Below, piece after piece: positions 8,642-20,481 of a DNA stretch of 64,000 nucleotides. Numbering within the stretch: position 1 is the stretch's first letter; every line of letters begins with the position of its first letter. Below the pieces are notes generated by a model, which saw only the letters and a list, made by a program, of their open reading frames with translations, was not told where the DNA came from and ran no database searches. Both the position numbers and the translations under genes were made by a program. The stretch comes from Stenotrophomonas lactitubi. GTDB lineage: Bacteria > Pseudomonadota > Gammaproteobacteria > Xanthomonadales > Xanthomonadaceae. The stretch covers positions 2,790,001 through 2,854,000 of the forward strand of contig NZ_PHQX01000001.1 of assembly GCF_002803515.1 (NCBI RefSeq). The letters are read 5' to 3'.

Positions 8642-9112
8642 TCACGCGCGATGGTAGGGGTGATTGGCCAACATCGCAGCGGCGCGATACAACTGCTCGG
8701 CCACCACCAGCCGCACCAGCATGTGCGGCAGCGTCAGCGGGCCGATCGACCACTTTTCATCGGCCAATGCAGACACTTCCGGCGAATGGCCTTCCGGCCC
8801 TCCAATCAGGAACGCAAGGTCCCTGCCCTGCCCGCGCCAGTGTTCCAGGCGCTGTGCCAGCTGTTCGGAACTGAGCTGGCGGCCCGGCACGTCCAGTGCA
8901 ACGACATAGGCATTCTTCGGCAACGCAGCGATCACGCGTTTGCCTTCGTCTTCGGTGGCGCGACGTGCGTCCCGCCCTTTGCCGCGCAGGCCGGGCTCGA
9001 TCTCCACCAGCTCGAAGGGCAACCAGTGCGAGAGCCGCTTCTGGTACTCGGCAAACCCCTGCGCCACCCAACTGGGCGCGCGTTCGCCGGTGGCGATCAG
9101 GCGGGCTTTCAT
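8642..9112 (-). CDS. rlmH: 23S rRNA (pseudouridine1915-N3)-methyltransferase RlmH
   Basis: A 156-residue SPOUT methyltransferase, the full normal length. It begins MKARLIATGERAPSWV and has the trefoil-knot SAM site in LAFLIGGPEGHSPEV and TLPHMLVRLVVAEQLYRA near the C terminus; it ends in the family-typical NHPYHRA. RlmH methylates pseudouridine 1915 in helix 69 of 23S rRNA on the 70S ribosome. The start at 9112 is chosen over an ATG two codons upstream because GGAGG is 7 nt away. It is the last gene of leuS-lptE-holA-nadD-rsfS-rlmH. Confidence 0.97.
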   Translation of the reverse strand: MKARLIATGERAPSWVAQGFAEYQKRLSHWLPFELVEIEPGLRGKGRDARRATEDEGKRVIAALPKNAYVVALDVPGRQLSSEQLAQRLEHWRGQGRDLAFLIGGPEGHSPEVSALADEKWSIGPLTLPHMLVRLVVAEQLYRAAAMLANHPYHRA

Positions 9113-9175
9113 CAACATTCCTCCAAAACGTCGACGGCGCCATCGGCGCCGTCGAAAACCGCATCAACGAATGGC

Positions 9176-9589
9176 TCAGGCCACTTCGTCGTCGTCGTAG
9201 GACGGCGGCTGGTCGCCAACGGTCCACAGGCGCTCGAGCGCATAGAACTCGCGCACACGCGGCAGCATCACGTGCACGATGACGTCGCCGAGGTCGACCA
9301 GCACCCATTCGGCTTCACGCTCGCCTTCGACACCCAGCGGCATGACGTCGATCTTCTTGGCGAAGCGCACGACTTCGTCGGCGATGGACTTCACATGGCG
9401 GGTCGAAGTACCCGACACGACCACCATGTAGTCGGCGACGCTGGACTTGCCGCGTACGTCGATCTCGACCGGGTCCTTGGCCTTCAGGTCTTCGGTGGCT
9501 TGACGGACGCTGGCCAGCAGTTCCGGCACGGAGGGCGCGGGGCTGGGCAGATCGACCTTGATGGTCTGGGGCTGGGTCTGGTTGCTCAA
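9176..9589 (-). CDS. rsfS: Ribosome silencing factor RsfS
   Basis: A 137-residue Iojap/RsfS protein with the core [30 protein letters not shown] and a C-terminal [12 protein letters not shown] block. RsfS binds L14 (uL14) on the 50S subunit and blocks subunit joining when nutrients are short. The best start is a TTG at 9589 giving MSNQTQPQ; no ATG or GTG gives the full domain and no clear ribosome site is visible, so the start is somewhat uncertain. It sits between nadD and rlmH, the usual arrangement. Confidence 0.93.
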   Translation of the reverse strand: MSNQTQPQTIKVDLPSPAPSVPELLASVRQATEDLKAKDPVEIDVRGKSSVADYMVVVSGTSTRHVKSIADEVVRFAKKIDVMPLGVEGEREAEWVLVDLGDVIVHVMLPRVREFYALERLWTVGDQPPSYDDDEVA

Positions 9590-9647
9590 AGCGGGTCGAC
9601 TCGATAAACGTGGGGGCGATTATACGGCCACAGCGCGGCAACCGTAT

Positions 9648-10313
9648 TCACGAGGTGGCAGAGCGGTACAGGCCGTGGCCAGAAACATAGTCGGCCACCG
9701 CCGGCGCCAGCATGGCCCGCCAGGGGCCGCCCGCGGCGATCTGGGTGCGCACGGCACTGGCCGATTCCTCGCGCAGCGGGTGGTGCAGGCGCAGGATGCG
9801 GCCGGCCGGGCTGGCAAACAGCGCCTGCTCGTTGTCGGCCCAGCGCCCCTCGGTGGCCTGACCCAGCGCGCCGTCGACGCTGGCCCGCAGCGGACTGCCC
9901 GGACGCTCGGCGACGATGAAATGGGCCAGCCCGAACAGCGACTGCCACTCATGCCAGCTGGGCAGGCCCAGCAGGCTGTCGGCCCCCACCAGCCACGCCA
10001 GCGGGCGGCTGGGGCCAAGTTCGGCCCGCAGTTCGCGCAGGGTATCGACGGTATAGGACGGCCTGCCGGGAAAGCGCGCCGCCCGATCCAGCTCACGGCG
10101 ATCCAGCAGCAGGCCCGGTTCATCGCCGATGGCCAGGCCGAGCATGGTGCAGCGTTGTTCTGCGGTCGCGCCCGGCACCGCGCGGTGCGGCGGGTCGGCG
10201 GCAGGCAGCATGCGCACCGCCACCTGCAGTTCATCGCGCGCAGCGCGCGCGATCGCCAGATGGCCCAGATGCACCGGGTCGAAGGTGCCCCCGTAATAGA
10301 TCCGCAGGCTCAT
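9648..10313 (-). CDS. nadD: Nicotinate-nucleotide adenylyltransferase NadD
   Basis: A 221-residue nucleotidyltransferase of the HIGH superfamily. It starts MSLRIYYGGTFDPVHLGHLAIA, carrying the GGTFDPxHxGH signature, and has the C-terminal SASAVRTQIAAGG motif (ISSTxIR type). It adenylates nicotinate mononucleotide to deamido-NAD in NAD biosynthesis. It begins 3 nt after the holA stop codon, so co-translation is likely. Confidence 0.96.
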   Translation of the reverse strand: MSLRIYYGGTFDPVHLGHLAIARAARDELQVAVRMLPAADPPHRAVPGATAEQRCTMLGLAIGDEPGLLLDRRELDRAARFPGRPSYTVDTLRELRAELGPSRPLAWLVGADSLLGLPSWHEWQSLFGLAHFIVAERPGSPLRASVDGALGQATEGRWADNEQALFASPAGRILRLHHPLREESASAVRTQIAAGGPWRAMLAPAVADYVSGHGLYRSATS

Positions 10314-10316
10314 GGA

Positions 10317-11354
10317 TCAGGCCCGGGCGAGCAGCCGTACCGCGCGCGCCTCGGCCACCGCCACCAGCAGGCGCTCAAGCGCGAGCCAGGCATCGCCGTC
10401 GGCGCGCCCCTTGGCGATGCGGTCAACCAGCCCTGCTTCGGCCACGAAACGCTCCCAGCGCTTGCCTTCCGGATGCCGCTGCAGCGCACGCTTGTAGGGT
10501 GCCTGCCGCGATTCCCAGATACCGCGGGATTTCATCTCCGCAGCCAGATTGCCGCCACGTGCCTGTACCCGTGCCAGGCCGGCACCGGCCAGCAGTTCGC
10601 GGATCACGATCGGCATCAGCGCGGCCACGGCCTCGCCTTCGCCGCGCAGGCCGGCCAGCATCCTCAGCACCGCCTGTGGCTGGCCGGAGAACGTTGCCTC
10701 CACCAGCCGGAAGACGTCGTAGCGGGCGGCATCAGCCACCAGCGATTCCATCCGTTCCACGTCCAGGGTCTGGCCATCGGCCAGCAGTGCGAGCTTGTCG
10801 ATCTCCTGCGCAGCGGCCAGCAGGTTTCCTTCCACGCGCTCGGCCAGGCGCTGCACGGCGGCAGGTTCGGCACGCAGGCTTCTGCTGCGCAGGCGCCGCT
10901 CGATCCAGTCCGGCAGCTCGTGTGGCTTGATCGCCCAGGCCACCGACAGCACGCCGACACGGTTCACCGCCTCGGCCCACTTGCTCTGGTGGGCCTTGCT
11001 CCATTCATTGGCGGTGATCATCAGGATCACGTCCGGCGCCGGATTGGCGCAGAACTGGCTGATCACCTCGCCACCTTCCTTGCCCGGCTTGCCACTGGGC
11101 AGGCGCACTTCCACCAGGCGGCGCGCACTGAACAGGCTGGGGGCGTGAAAACTGGCGTCGAGCTGGTTCCAGTCGAAATCGCGGCCATCGGCATCGAACA
11201 CTTCGCGCTCGTCGATGCCGGCCGCGCGTGCACGGGCCCGCACGGCGTCGGCCGCCTCCAGCACGCGCAGTGTTTCCGGACCGGCGATCAGATAGACCGG
11301 CGCCAGCGCCGTGTCAGCGCCCTGCCCGGCCAGCTGTTCCGGTCGCAGTTCCAT
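10317..11354 (-). CDS. holA: DNA polymerase III delta subunit HolA
   Basis: A 345-residue clamp-loader delta subunit. The N-terminal MELRPEQLAGQ...APVYLIAGPETLRVLEAADAVR matches the delta wrench domain that opens the beta clamp; the LAERVEGNLLAAAQEIDKLALL and DVFRLVEATFSG segments are conserved. It lies 12 nt downstream of lptE and 3 nt upstream of nadD in the leuS-rlmH cluster, a conserved gamma-proteobacterial order. Confidence 0.95.
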   Translation of the reverse strand: MELRPEQLAGQGADTALAPVYLIAGPETLRVLEAADAVRARARAAGIDEREVFDADGRDFDWNQLDASFHAPSLFSARRLVEVRLPSGKPGKEGGEVISQFCANPAPDVILMITANEWSKAHQSKWAEAVNRVGVLSVAWAIKPHELPDWIERRLRSRSLRAEPAAVQRLAERVEGNLLAAAQEIDKLALLADGQTLDVERMESLVADAARYDVFRLVEATFSGQPQAVLRMLAGLRGEGEAVAALMPIVIRELLAGAGLARVQARGGNLAAEMKSRGIWESRQAPYKRALQRHPEGKRWERFVAEAGLVDRIAKGRADGDAWLALERLLVAVAEARAVRLLARA

Positions 11355-11366
11355 CAGGCGCCCGGC

Positions 11367-11942
11367 TCAGTGCTTGACGGCGGGTGCGGGCTCGACCGGA
11401 TCGTGCTCGACCGGCTTCGGCGCCGACAGGCTGCCGCCCTTTTCCAGTTCGGCGCGGACCACGCTGTCGATGCGGCGGATGATCGAGGCCGACATTTCCC
11501 GGCGCAGTTCATCTGCCAGGATCTCGCGTTCGGTGGTGGTACCGGTGGCGTCGGTCGGCGGCGACACGTAGTCGCGCGACAGTTCGATCACCTGCTGCGG
11601 CACCAGCTCGCTGCCGTCTTCGCGGCGGAAGATGAAGATCACCGCATAGCGCAGGCTGTATTCCTGTGCGCGGCCCTGCGAGTCGATCGCGATGGGCAGG
11701 TCGCCCCAGCGTTCGGACAGGACCTGCAGCTGGGCATTGGGGCCCTTGCTGTCCTCATCGGCCAAGCGCGCACCGGAGGCCAGCAGGCTGCGGTTCAACA
11801 GCTTGACCAGCTCGCTGTAGGGCGCGGTGGACACCACCTTCACCGGCGCCGTGTCGGTCGGCAGCATCAGCTTGTTGCGCAGGTGGAAACCACAGCCGGC
11901 GAGGCCGAGGACGAGAACGAGGGCAAGCAGGATTCGGGTCAT
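11367..11942 (-). CDS. lptE: LPS-assembly lipoprotein LptE
   Basis: A 191-residue outer-membrane lipoprotein. The signal peptide with lipobox LAGC (MTRILLALVLVLGLAGCGFHLR) places the lipidated Cys at residue 17; GFHLR right after the Cys is typical of LptE/RlpB. LptE plugs LptD and delivers LPS to the cell surface. The C-terminal tail is charged and Pro-rich. The start at 11942 is set by the signal peptide. It lies between leuS and holA, 139 nt after leuS. Confidence 0.93.
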   Translation of the reverse strand: MTRILLALVLVLGLAGCGFHLRNKLMLPTDTAPVKVVSTAPYSELVKLLNRSLLASGARLADEDSKGPNAQLQVLSERWGDLPIAIDSQGRAQEYSLRYAVIFIFRREDGSELVPQQVIELSRDYVSPPTDATGTTTEREILADELRREMSASIIRRIDSVVRAELEKGGSLSAPKPVEHDPVEPAPAVKH

Positions 11943-12081
11943 GGAGACAGTCTGGCGGAGCCGGGCGATCACGGCAACAGACAGGGTGCCCGAGGCCGCG
12001 TGAACGCAGGGCCATCGGCCGGGCACGCCCGGCGTGGCGACAACGCACCGGCCACCAGGACGGCGGCCGGTGCCGGGTACA

Positions 12082-14826
<2,745 letters not shown>

Positions 14827-15435
14827 TCAGCGCCTGCGCGACAGAGGCAGGGCCAAGGCCAACCACAGCGCCCAGCAGGCAAAGGCCAGCCGCTGCGCCA
14901 GCGCCGCCGGCAGTACACCCGGCAGTCCAAACGCGAGCAGACCAGCACCGATCCCGCAGCCCAGCGCCAGCAGGCCCAGCCTGCGCCCGCCGGAATGCCG
15001 CAGTCGTGCCGCCCCCAGCATCACGCTGCCGGCGACAAAGGCCAGTGCCCAGACCATCCACACGCTGGCGTGCAGCTTGCTGGCCGGGCCCTGCATATCC
15101 ATCTGGTCCTCGAAATCCAGCGGCAGCAGGCCCATCGCGATGAAGGCAAGCGCGGCCAGCAGCAGCATCTGGCTGCCCACGCGTGCCGTCCAGGCGGCGT
15201 CCACCGGCAGTTGCCGGCGCAGGCGCTCGGCCACGACCACCGCCAGTGCACCCGGCAGCACCAGGCCCAGCAGGTTGAAACCCAGCGCATGGGGAATGCC
15301 GTGCGCGCCCAGCCAGGTCACCGGATGCAGTGCCTGCGAATAGTCCGGCAGCGCCGCACCGAAGCCGACCACCGACAGCACGAACAGGGCTGCGGCGAGC
15401 ACGCCCACCCAACGATCCAGCCGAACCACGGACAT
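14827..15435 (-). CDS. DUF998 family membrane protein
   Basis: A 202-residue integral membrane protein with about six hydrophobic helices (WVGVLAAALFVLSVVGFG, ALGFNLLGLVLPGALAVVV, MLLLAALAFIAMGLLPLDF and others), matching the DUF998 layout including an acidic loop after GLLP. The function is unknown. The ATG at 15435 has GAAGAG 8 nt upstream and is preferred to the in-frame GTG at 15444. It is divergent from the YbbN-like gene. A distant relative is encoded at 37613-38230. Confidence 0.75.
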   Translation of the reverse strand: MSVVRLDRWVGVLAAALFVLSVVGFGAALPDYSQALHPVTWLGAHGIPHALGFNLLGLVLPGALAVVVAERLRRQLPVDAAWTARVGSQMLLLAALAFIAMGLLPLDFEDQMDMQGPASKLHASVWMVWALAFVAGSVMLGAARLRHSGGRRLGLLALGCGIGAGLLAFGLPGVLPAALAQRLAFACWALWLALALPLSRRR

Positions 15436-15530
15436 CGCAGCCACTCTTCAGAAGAACATCAGGACATTGTCGCGGCAGGCGGCACCTCCGCCAAGCTGTC
15501 CAGGATTTCACGACGGGTATGACCGCAGGG

Positions 15531-15561
15531 TTGAGACCGACATGGTTCGTCACCATAGAAT
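15531..15561 (+). promoter_or_regulatory. Possible promoter of the YbbN-like gene
   Basis: TTGAGA (15531-15536) and TAGAAT (15556-15561) are 19 nt apart and end 27 nt before the start codon. The spacing is longer than ideal, so this is a weak motif-only call. Confidence 0.3.
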
Positions 15562-15588
15562 CGGTCTCCAGATGCCGAACGATGCCCC

Positions 15589-16446
15589 ATGACCGAGACG
15601 ACCTACGTATTCGACGCCACCACCGCTACCTTCGAGGCGGAAGTGCTGCAGAAGTCGCTGCAGACGCCGGTCCTGGTGGACTTCTGGGCGACCTGGTGCG
15701 AACCGTGCAAGACCCTCGGCCCGATGCTGGAGAAGTTGGCCGGCGAATACAACGGCGCCTTCGAGCTGGCCAAGGTCGATGTGGACAAGGAACAGCAGAT
15801 CGCCGCGGCCTTCCAGATCCGTTCGGTGCCCACCGTGTTCCTGGTCAAGGGTGGACAGCTGGTGGACGGCTTCCCCGGCGCCCTGCCGGAAGGTCAGCTG
15901 CGTGAATTCCTGGCCCAGCATGGCGTTGTGCCGGCCGATGTCGGCGACGCCATTGCCGAGGACGAGGCCCCGCTCGACCCGCAGGCGCAGGTGGACGTGC
16001 TGCGCGCGCAGATCGCTGCCGAGCCGGACAAGGACGAGCTGAAGCTCGACCTGGCCCTGGCCCTGCTGCAGGTTGGCGGCGTGGACGAGGCCGCTACCCT
16101 GATCGACGCCCTGCCCGCCAACCTGGCCACCGACGACCGCGCCGTGCGTGGCCGCGCCCGGCTCTCCTTCGCCGCCGCGCTGAAGGACGCCCCGCCCGCC
16201 GAGGTGCTGGATGCGCGCATCGCCGCCGACGGCAAGGATCTGCAGGCGCGTCACCTGCGCGGCGTACAGCTGCTGCTGGCCGGCGAGGATGAAGCCGCAC
16301 TGGAACAGTTCCTGGAGATGCTGCGGATCGACCGCGGCTTCCAGGAAGGACTGCCGCGCAAGGCGCTGATCGATGCCTTCAACGTCATCGCCGACGAAGA
16401 CCTGGTAGGCCGCTCGCGGCGCCGGATGGCCTCCCTGCTGTTCTGA
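15589..16446 (+). CDS. Thioredoxin-TPR co-chaperone, YbbN/CnoX-like
   Basis: A 285-residue protein with a thioredoxin domain (about 1-110; DFWATWCEPCKTLGPML and the cis-Pro segment RSVPTVFLVKGG) fused to a TPR-like C-terminal half ending RSRRRMASLLF, the standard CnoX/YbbN architecture. CnoX proteins hold oxidised unfolding clients and hand them to GroEL or DnaK. The active-site pair is C-E-P-C rather than thioredoxin C-G-P-C or E. coli YbbN S-Q-H-C. Both cysteines are therefore kept, and redox activity is plausible. Confidence 0.9.
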   Translation: MTETTYVFDATTATFEAEVLQKSLQTPVLVDFWATWCEPCKTLGPMLEKLAGEYNGAFELAKVDVDKEQQIAAAFQIRSVPTVFLVKGGQLVDGFPGALPEGQLREFLAQHGVVPADVGDAIAEDEAPLDPQAQVDVLRAQIAAEPDKDELKLDLALALLQVGGVDEAATLIDALPANLATDDRAVRGRARLSFAAALKDAPPAEVLDARIAADGKDLQARHLRGVQLLLAGEDEAALEQFLEMLRIDRGFQEGLPRKALIDAFNVIADEDLVGRSRRRMASLLF

Positions 16447-16468
16447 ACGGCAACGGCACCGTTCAGAA
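16441..16468. repeat. Perfect inverted repeat covering the stop codon
   Basis: The arms TTCTGAACGG and CCGTTCAGAA form a 10-bp stem with an 8-nt loop; the TGA stop of the YbbN-like gene is inside the left arm. No T run follows, so it could stabilise or terminate the transcript. Confidence 0.6.
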
Positions 16469-16553
16469 TCCCTGCACTGAACGCGGGCAATAATGCCCGC
16501 GATGGTGGCCTCCAGGGCCGCCACGATCCGTTCGGGGGGATGAGGTCGGGGCC

Positions 16554-18254
16554 ATGGGGTCTTGCAGCTGCGCCCCCGCTTTGCCGGGACAGCATTCCGT
16601 GACCGTTGGCCGCTCGTCGTCTTTCATCATCCGTTTCCTGCGCACACTGTTGTGTGCCCTCTTCCTGTTGCCGGCGCTCGCCGGCGCGCAGGACTGGAAC
16701 TATCGGGTCCGCCCCGGCGATACCCTGTGGGACCTGGGCGCTGCCTACCTCAAGCCGAGCGTGGGCTGGCAGCAGCTGCAGCAGCACAACCGCATCGACA
16801 ATCCATACCGGCTGCCGCCGGGCGAACTGCTGCGCTTCCCGATCGGCTGGTTGCGCATCGAACCCGCACCGGCGCGGGTACTGGCCGTGCGTGGGCAGGT
16901 TGAACTGAGCGCGGCCGATGGCAGCAGCAGCCGCGCCGTGCGCGCAGGCGAAGAGCTGCACATCGGCGATGCGATCCAGACGAAGGCCGATTCCAGCATC
17001 ACCCTGGAATTTGCCGACGCGTCGCGGTTGCAGCTGCGCGAATACTCACGCCTGCGCCTGGACCAGCTCAGCCGCTATGGCCGCACCGGCATGGTAGATA
17101 CCCGCCTGCGCCTGCAGCAGGGCCGCGCCAGCAACCGGGTCACCCCTGCGCGCGGGCCGGCCTCTCGCTACATCATCGATGCACCGACGGCCACCAGCAG
17201 CGTGCGCGGGACCGTGTTCCGGGTCAGTGCCGGCGACGACGCCCAGACCGGTGCCACCGAAGTACTGGAAGGCAAGGTGCAGGTCGGCAACCCGCATGGC
17301 CAGCGTCTGGTGCACCCTGGCCAGGCCAGCCGCAGCGCGGGCAGCGGAACGGCACCCGAAGCGGTTTCCGGTCTGCTGCCGGCACCGCACCTGCGTGCCG
17401 ATTCGACCCGCCTGGGAGCCTTGCCGGCCCAGCTCGCCTGGGAACCGGTGACGGGTGCCGATCACTACCGGGTGGAAGTCGTGCAGGCCGCAACTCCGGA
17501 AATCCTGTTGTTTGCGGCCACCACCACCGACACCGGGCTGGTGATCGGCGAGCTGCCACCGGGGGCGCTGCGCCTGCTGCTGCGCGCAGTGGATGCACAG
17601 GGTGTGGAAGGTCTCGATGCCAGCGAGGATTTCCTCCTCGGCGACCAGCCGCCACCGCCGCTGACCATTTCCCCGGTGCAAGGGCAGACGGTCAACAGCG
17701 ACCGGCCGCGCTTCCACTGGAGCCAGGCGCCCGGTGCCAGCAGCAGTGTGCTGCAGGTGGCCGACGAACCGCAGTTCCTGCAGCCGCTGCGCGAGCAGAG
17801 CACCGATGGCACCGACCTGCGCCTGGGCGAGCCGCTGCCTCCCGGCCAGTACTACTGGCGGATCGCTTCGCGTGATGGCCAGGGCCATCAGGGTCGCTAC
17901 GGCCAGGCACTGACGCTGCAACTGAGCAATGAACCAGTGGACCCGGCGCTACAGCCGCCCGAAGCCACCGATGGCGAGCTGACGCTGCGCTGGCAGGCGG
18001 GAAGCGATGGCCAGCGCTACCGGGTGCAGGTCGATCGTCGCGGTGATTTCAACGCGCCGCTGGTCGATAGCACCGTTGACGAACCGCAGGTCAGCCTCAA
18101 GCGCCCGTGGCGCGGCATGCTGCACATCCGCGTGCAGTACATCGACGACGACGGCCACGCAGGCCCGTTCTCGCCTGCCCAACAGGTCAAGCTGCCGTGC
18201 CGCCTGTGCTACGGCGCGGGCGGCGGTGTTCTGCTGCTGTGGCTGTTGCTGTGA
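16554..18254 (+). CDS. LysM and FecR domain secreted protein
   Basis: A 566-residue envelope protein. It has an N-terminal export signal (hydrophobic core FLRTLLCALFLLPALAGA, cleavage near residue 46), a LysM domain (about 49-95, YRVRPGDTLWDLG), a FecR domain (about 115-225, GEELHIGDAIQTKADSSITLEF and SSVRGTVFRVS), two fibronectin-III-like modules, and a short hydrophobic C-terminal end (GGGVLLLWLLL). LysM suggests peptidoglycan binding. The start is ATG 16554; a GTG at 16599 would give a shorter signal peptide. Its TGA overlaps the GTG of the next gene (GTGA), so the two proteins are probably made together and may form a sensor-receiver pair. Confidence 0.85.
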   Translation: MGSCSCAPALPGQHSVTVGRSSSFIIRFLRTLLCALFLLPALAGAQDWNYRVRPGDTLWDLGAAYLKPSVGWQQLQQHNRIDNPYRLPPGELLRFPIGWLRIEPAPARVLAVRGQVELSAADGSSSRAVRAGEELHIGDAIQTKADSSITLEFADASRLQLREYSRLRLDQLSRYGRTGMVDTRLRLQQGRASNRVTPARGPASRYIIDAPTATSSVRGTVFRVSAGDDAQTGATEVLEGKVQVGNPHGQRLVHPGQASRSAGSGTAPEAVSGLLPAPHLRADSTRLGALPAQLAWEPVTGADHYRVEVVQAATPEILLFAATTTDTGLVIGELPPGALRLLLRAVDAQGVEGLDASEDFLLGDQPPPPLTISPVQGQTVNSDRPRFHWSQAPGASSSVLQVADEPQFLQPLREQSTDGTDLRLGEPLPPGQYYWRIASRDGQGHQGRYGQALTLQLSNEPVDPALQPPEATDGELTLRWQAGSDGQRYRVQVDRRGDFNAPLVDSTVDEPQVSLKRPWRGMLHIRVQYIDDDGHAGPFSPAQQVKLPCRLCYGAGGGVLLLWLLL

Positions 18255-19885
18255 GGCGCTCGCCACTGCCGTGGTCGCGACGGATCCTGCTGGCCGTGCT
18301 GGCAGGTGTAGCGACTGCGGTGGTCAGCCACGGCCAATGGCTGTGGCGGCAGGATGAGACGGCGTACGACCTGATGGTCGGCAGCTGGGATTACCGCCCC
18401 GACCCCAGCGTGCTGATCGTCGCCATCGACGAGGGCAGCCTGCAGCGGCTGGGCCAGTGGCCGTGGCCGCGCTCATTGCATGCGCGCCTCCTGGACCGCC
18501 TGACCGACGCCGGTGCCGAGCGCGTCGCGCTGGATCTCATGCTGTCCGAGCCCGACCGTCGCGATGCGCGCCAGGATGCCGAGCTGGCAGCGGCGATCCG
18601 TCGCAATGGTCGCGTGGTGCTGCCGGTGCTGGCCGCGCCGGCCGCTGGCGACCGCATGGCTGAGGAGATGCTGCCGATCCCGCTGATTGCTGCCAGCGCG
18701 GCCGCCATCGGCCACAGTGACGTTGAAGTGGACGGCGATGGTGTTGCCCGCGGGGTCTACCTGCATGCCGGCATCGGCCAGGCACACTGGCCTGCGCTCG
18801 GCCTGGCGTTGACCGGTCTGCCGTCGCAGCACGCGCAGGGCCTGCCCGACCCCGATCCCGCGCTGGACTCGCCCTATCAATGGCGCCGCAACGACTACGT
18901 GCGCGTGCGCTATGCCGGGCCGCCGGAACGCTTGCCGCAGGTGTCCTACGCCGATGTCCTTGAGGGGCGCGTGGATGCATCGATGCTGCGTGGCAGGCGC
19001 ATCGTGGTGGGCATGACGGCCAGTGGCATCGCCCCTCGCCTGTTGACTCCCACCACCCGCGAATACTGGATGAGCGGCAGCGAGTATCAGGCCAACATCG
19101 CCTCGATGCTGCTGCAGGACAAGCAGATAGACGTGTTGCCCCGCGCCTGGCAGGACGCCCTGGCCGGCCTGCTGGTGGCGATGTGTGTACTGCTGCTCGG
19201 GCTGCGTCTGCCCTGGGTGGTTGCCCTGTGCTCACTGCCGGCCGCGCCGCTGCTGAGCTGGCTGCTGCTGCGCACCAGCAGCCTCTGGTGGGCGCCGGCC
19301 AGCGCGCTGCTCGGCGTCGTGCTGGTACTGACTGTGTGGGCGACCTGGCGGATCGCCTCCTGGCACCGCCAGGCCAACCGCGATGCGCTGACCGGACTGG
19401 GCAACCGCCTGCGCTTCGAACAATCGCTGCAACAGGAATGCGACGCGGCACGCCGCAGTGGCAAGCCACTGACCCTGGCCCTGATCGATGTCGACCACTT
19501 CAAGCACCACAACGATCGCCATGGCCACCAGGTTGGCGATCGTGTGCTGTGCGAAGTGGCCCGCCTGATCCAGGCGCATGCCCGGCGCCCCCGTGACATG
19601 GCTGCCCGCTACGGCGGTGACGAGTTCGCACTGGTGCTGCCCGACACGCCGGTTGAAGGCGCACGGCAGGTGATCGAAGACCTGATCTCCTGCATACGCG
19701 CCCTGCCACCGCCCGGCGATGGCAGCGAGACGGGTGTCACCCTGACCATCGGCGTCTACACCCGCGTGCCGGACAGCGACCTGCAACCGCATCATTTCGT
19801 CGAAGGCGCCGACAACGCGCTTTACCGGGCCAAGGACAATGGCCGCGACGGTTATGTGATCGACGGCGGCACGCCCGGGCCATAG
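18251..19885 (+). CDS. CHASE2 domain diguanylate cyclase
   Basis: A 544-residue inner-membrane signalling protein. The order is an N-terminal membrane helix, a periplasmic CHASE2 sensor (about 35-290, with VLIVAIDEGSLQRLGQWPWPR), two or three C-terminal membrane helices (about 300-370), then a GGDEF domain (about 380-540). The GGDEF signature is intact at residues 455-459, and an RxxD product-inhibition site (RPRD) lies five residues before it, so an active, feedback-inhibited cyclase making c-di-GMP is expected. The GTG start at 18251 overlaps the previous stop codon by 4 nt; no ATG fits the domain boundary. Confidence 0.9.
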   Translation: MRRSPLPWSRRILLAVLAGVATAVVSHGQWLWRQDETAYDLMVGSWDYRPDPSVLIVAIDEGSLQRLGQWPWPRSLHARLLDRLTDAGAERVALDLMLSEPDRRDARQDAELAAAIRRNGRVVLPVLAAPAAGDRMAEEMLPIPLIAASAAAIGHSDVEVDGDGVARGVYLHAGIGQAHWPALGLALTGLPSQHAQGLPDPDPALDSPYQWRRNDYVRVRYAGPPERLPQVSYADVLEGRVDASMLRGRRIVVGMTASGIAPRLLTPTTREYWMSGSEYQANIASMLLQDKQIDVLPRAWQDALAGLLVAMCVLLLGLRLPWVVALCSLPAAPLLSWLLLRTSSLWWAPASALLGVVLVLTVWATWRIASWHRQANRDALTGLGNRLRFEQSLQQECDAARRSGKPLTLALIDVDHFKHHNDRHGHQVGDRVLCEVARLIQAHARRPRDMAARYGGDEFALVLPDTPVEGARQVIEDLISCIRALPPPGDGSETGVTLTIGVYTRVPDSDLQPHHFVEGADNALYRAKDNGRDGYVIDGGTPGP

Positions 19886-19975
19886 CGGCCGGCAGGCCTG
19901 ATGTGGATGCCACGGGCTACAACATACGCATGCGAATGGTTAGACTGGGATCCCTGCCCCCTGCCCGGTTCCCGC

Positions 19976-20428
19976 ATGAAAGCCAGCACGTTCCGCTTCG
20001 GCATCAATCTGTGGCCACCGTTCCTGTTCACCGGCATCCATGTCACCCGGATCACCCCCGACTACCGGCAGATCGACGTGGAACTGCGCCTGCGTCCCTG
20101 GAACCGCAACTACGTCGGCACCCACTTCGGCGGCAGCCTGTTCGCGATGACCGATCCGTTCTGGATGCTGGGCCTGATGCACACCCTTGGCCGTGACTAT
20201 TACGTCTGGGATCGTGCTGGTGCGATCGATTTCCTCAAGCCCGGCCGCGGCACAGTACGCACGTCCTTCCGCATCGACGACGCCCTGTTGGATGAACTGC
20301 GTACGGCGGCGGCCGGTGGCGAAAAAGTGCTGCGCTGGTTCAGCAACGACGTGGTCGACGAAGCCGGCGAGGTCGTCGCGCAGGTACGCAAGCAGGTCTA
20401 TGTGCGCTTGAAGCCACACGCACGGTAA
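19976..20428 (+). CDS. DUF4442 hotdog-fold protein
   Basis: A 150-residue soluble protein of the DUF4442 group, related to the thioesterase/PaaI hotdog superfamily. Recognisable parts are ELRLRPWNRNYVGTHFGGSLFAM, the helix-leading motif of the hotdog fold, and a C-terminal ARKQVYVRL-like strand. It is probably a thioesterase or acyl-binding protein, but the substrate is unknown. The ATG at 19976 opens MKASTFRFG; earlier in-frame codons lack homology. Confidence 0.8.
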   Translation: MKASTFRFGINLWPPFLFTGIHVTRITPDYRQIDVELRLRPWNRNYVGTHFGGSLFAMTDPFWMLGLMHTLGRDYYVWDRAGAIDFLKPGRGTVRTSFRIDDALLDELRTAAAGGEKVLRWFSNDVVDEAGEVVAQVRKQVYVRLKPHAR

Positions 20429-20481
20429 AGCGGGCAGGCTGGCGCCCCGCTATCCTCTGCAGCCCTGCCATGGAGGCTGCA

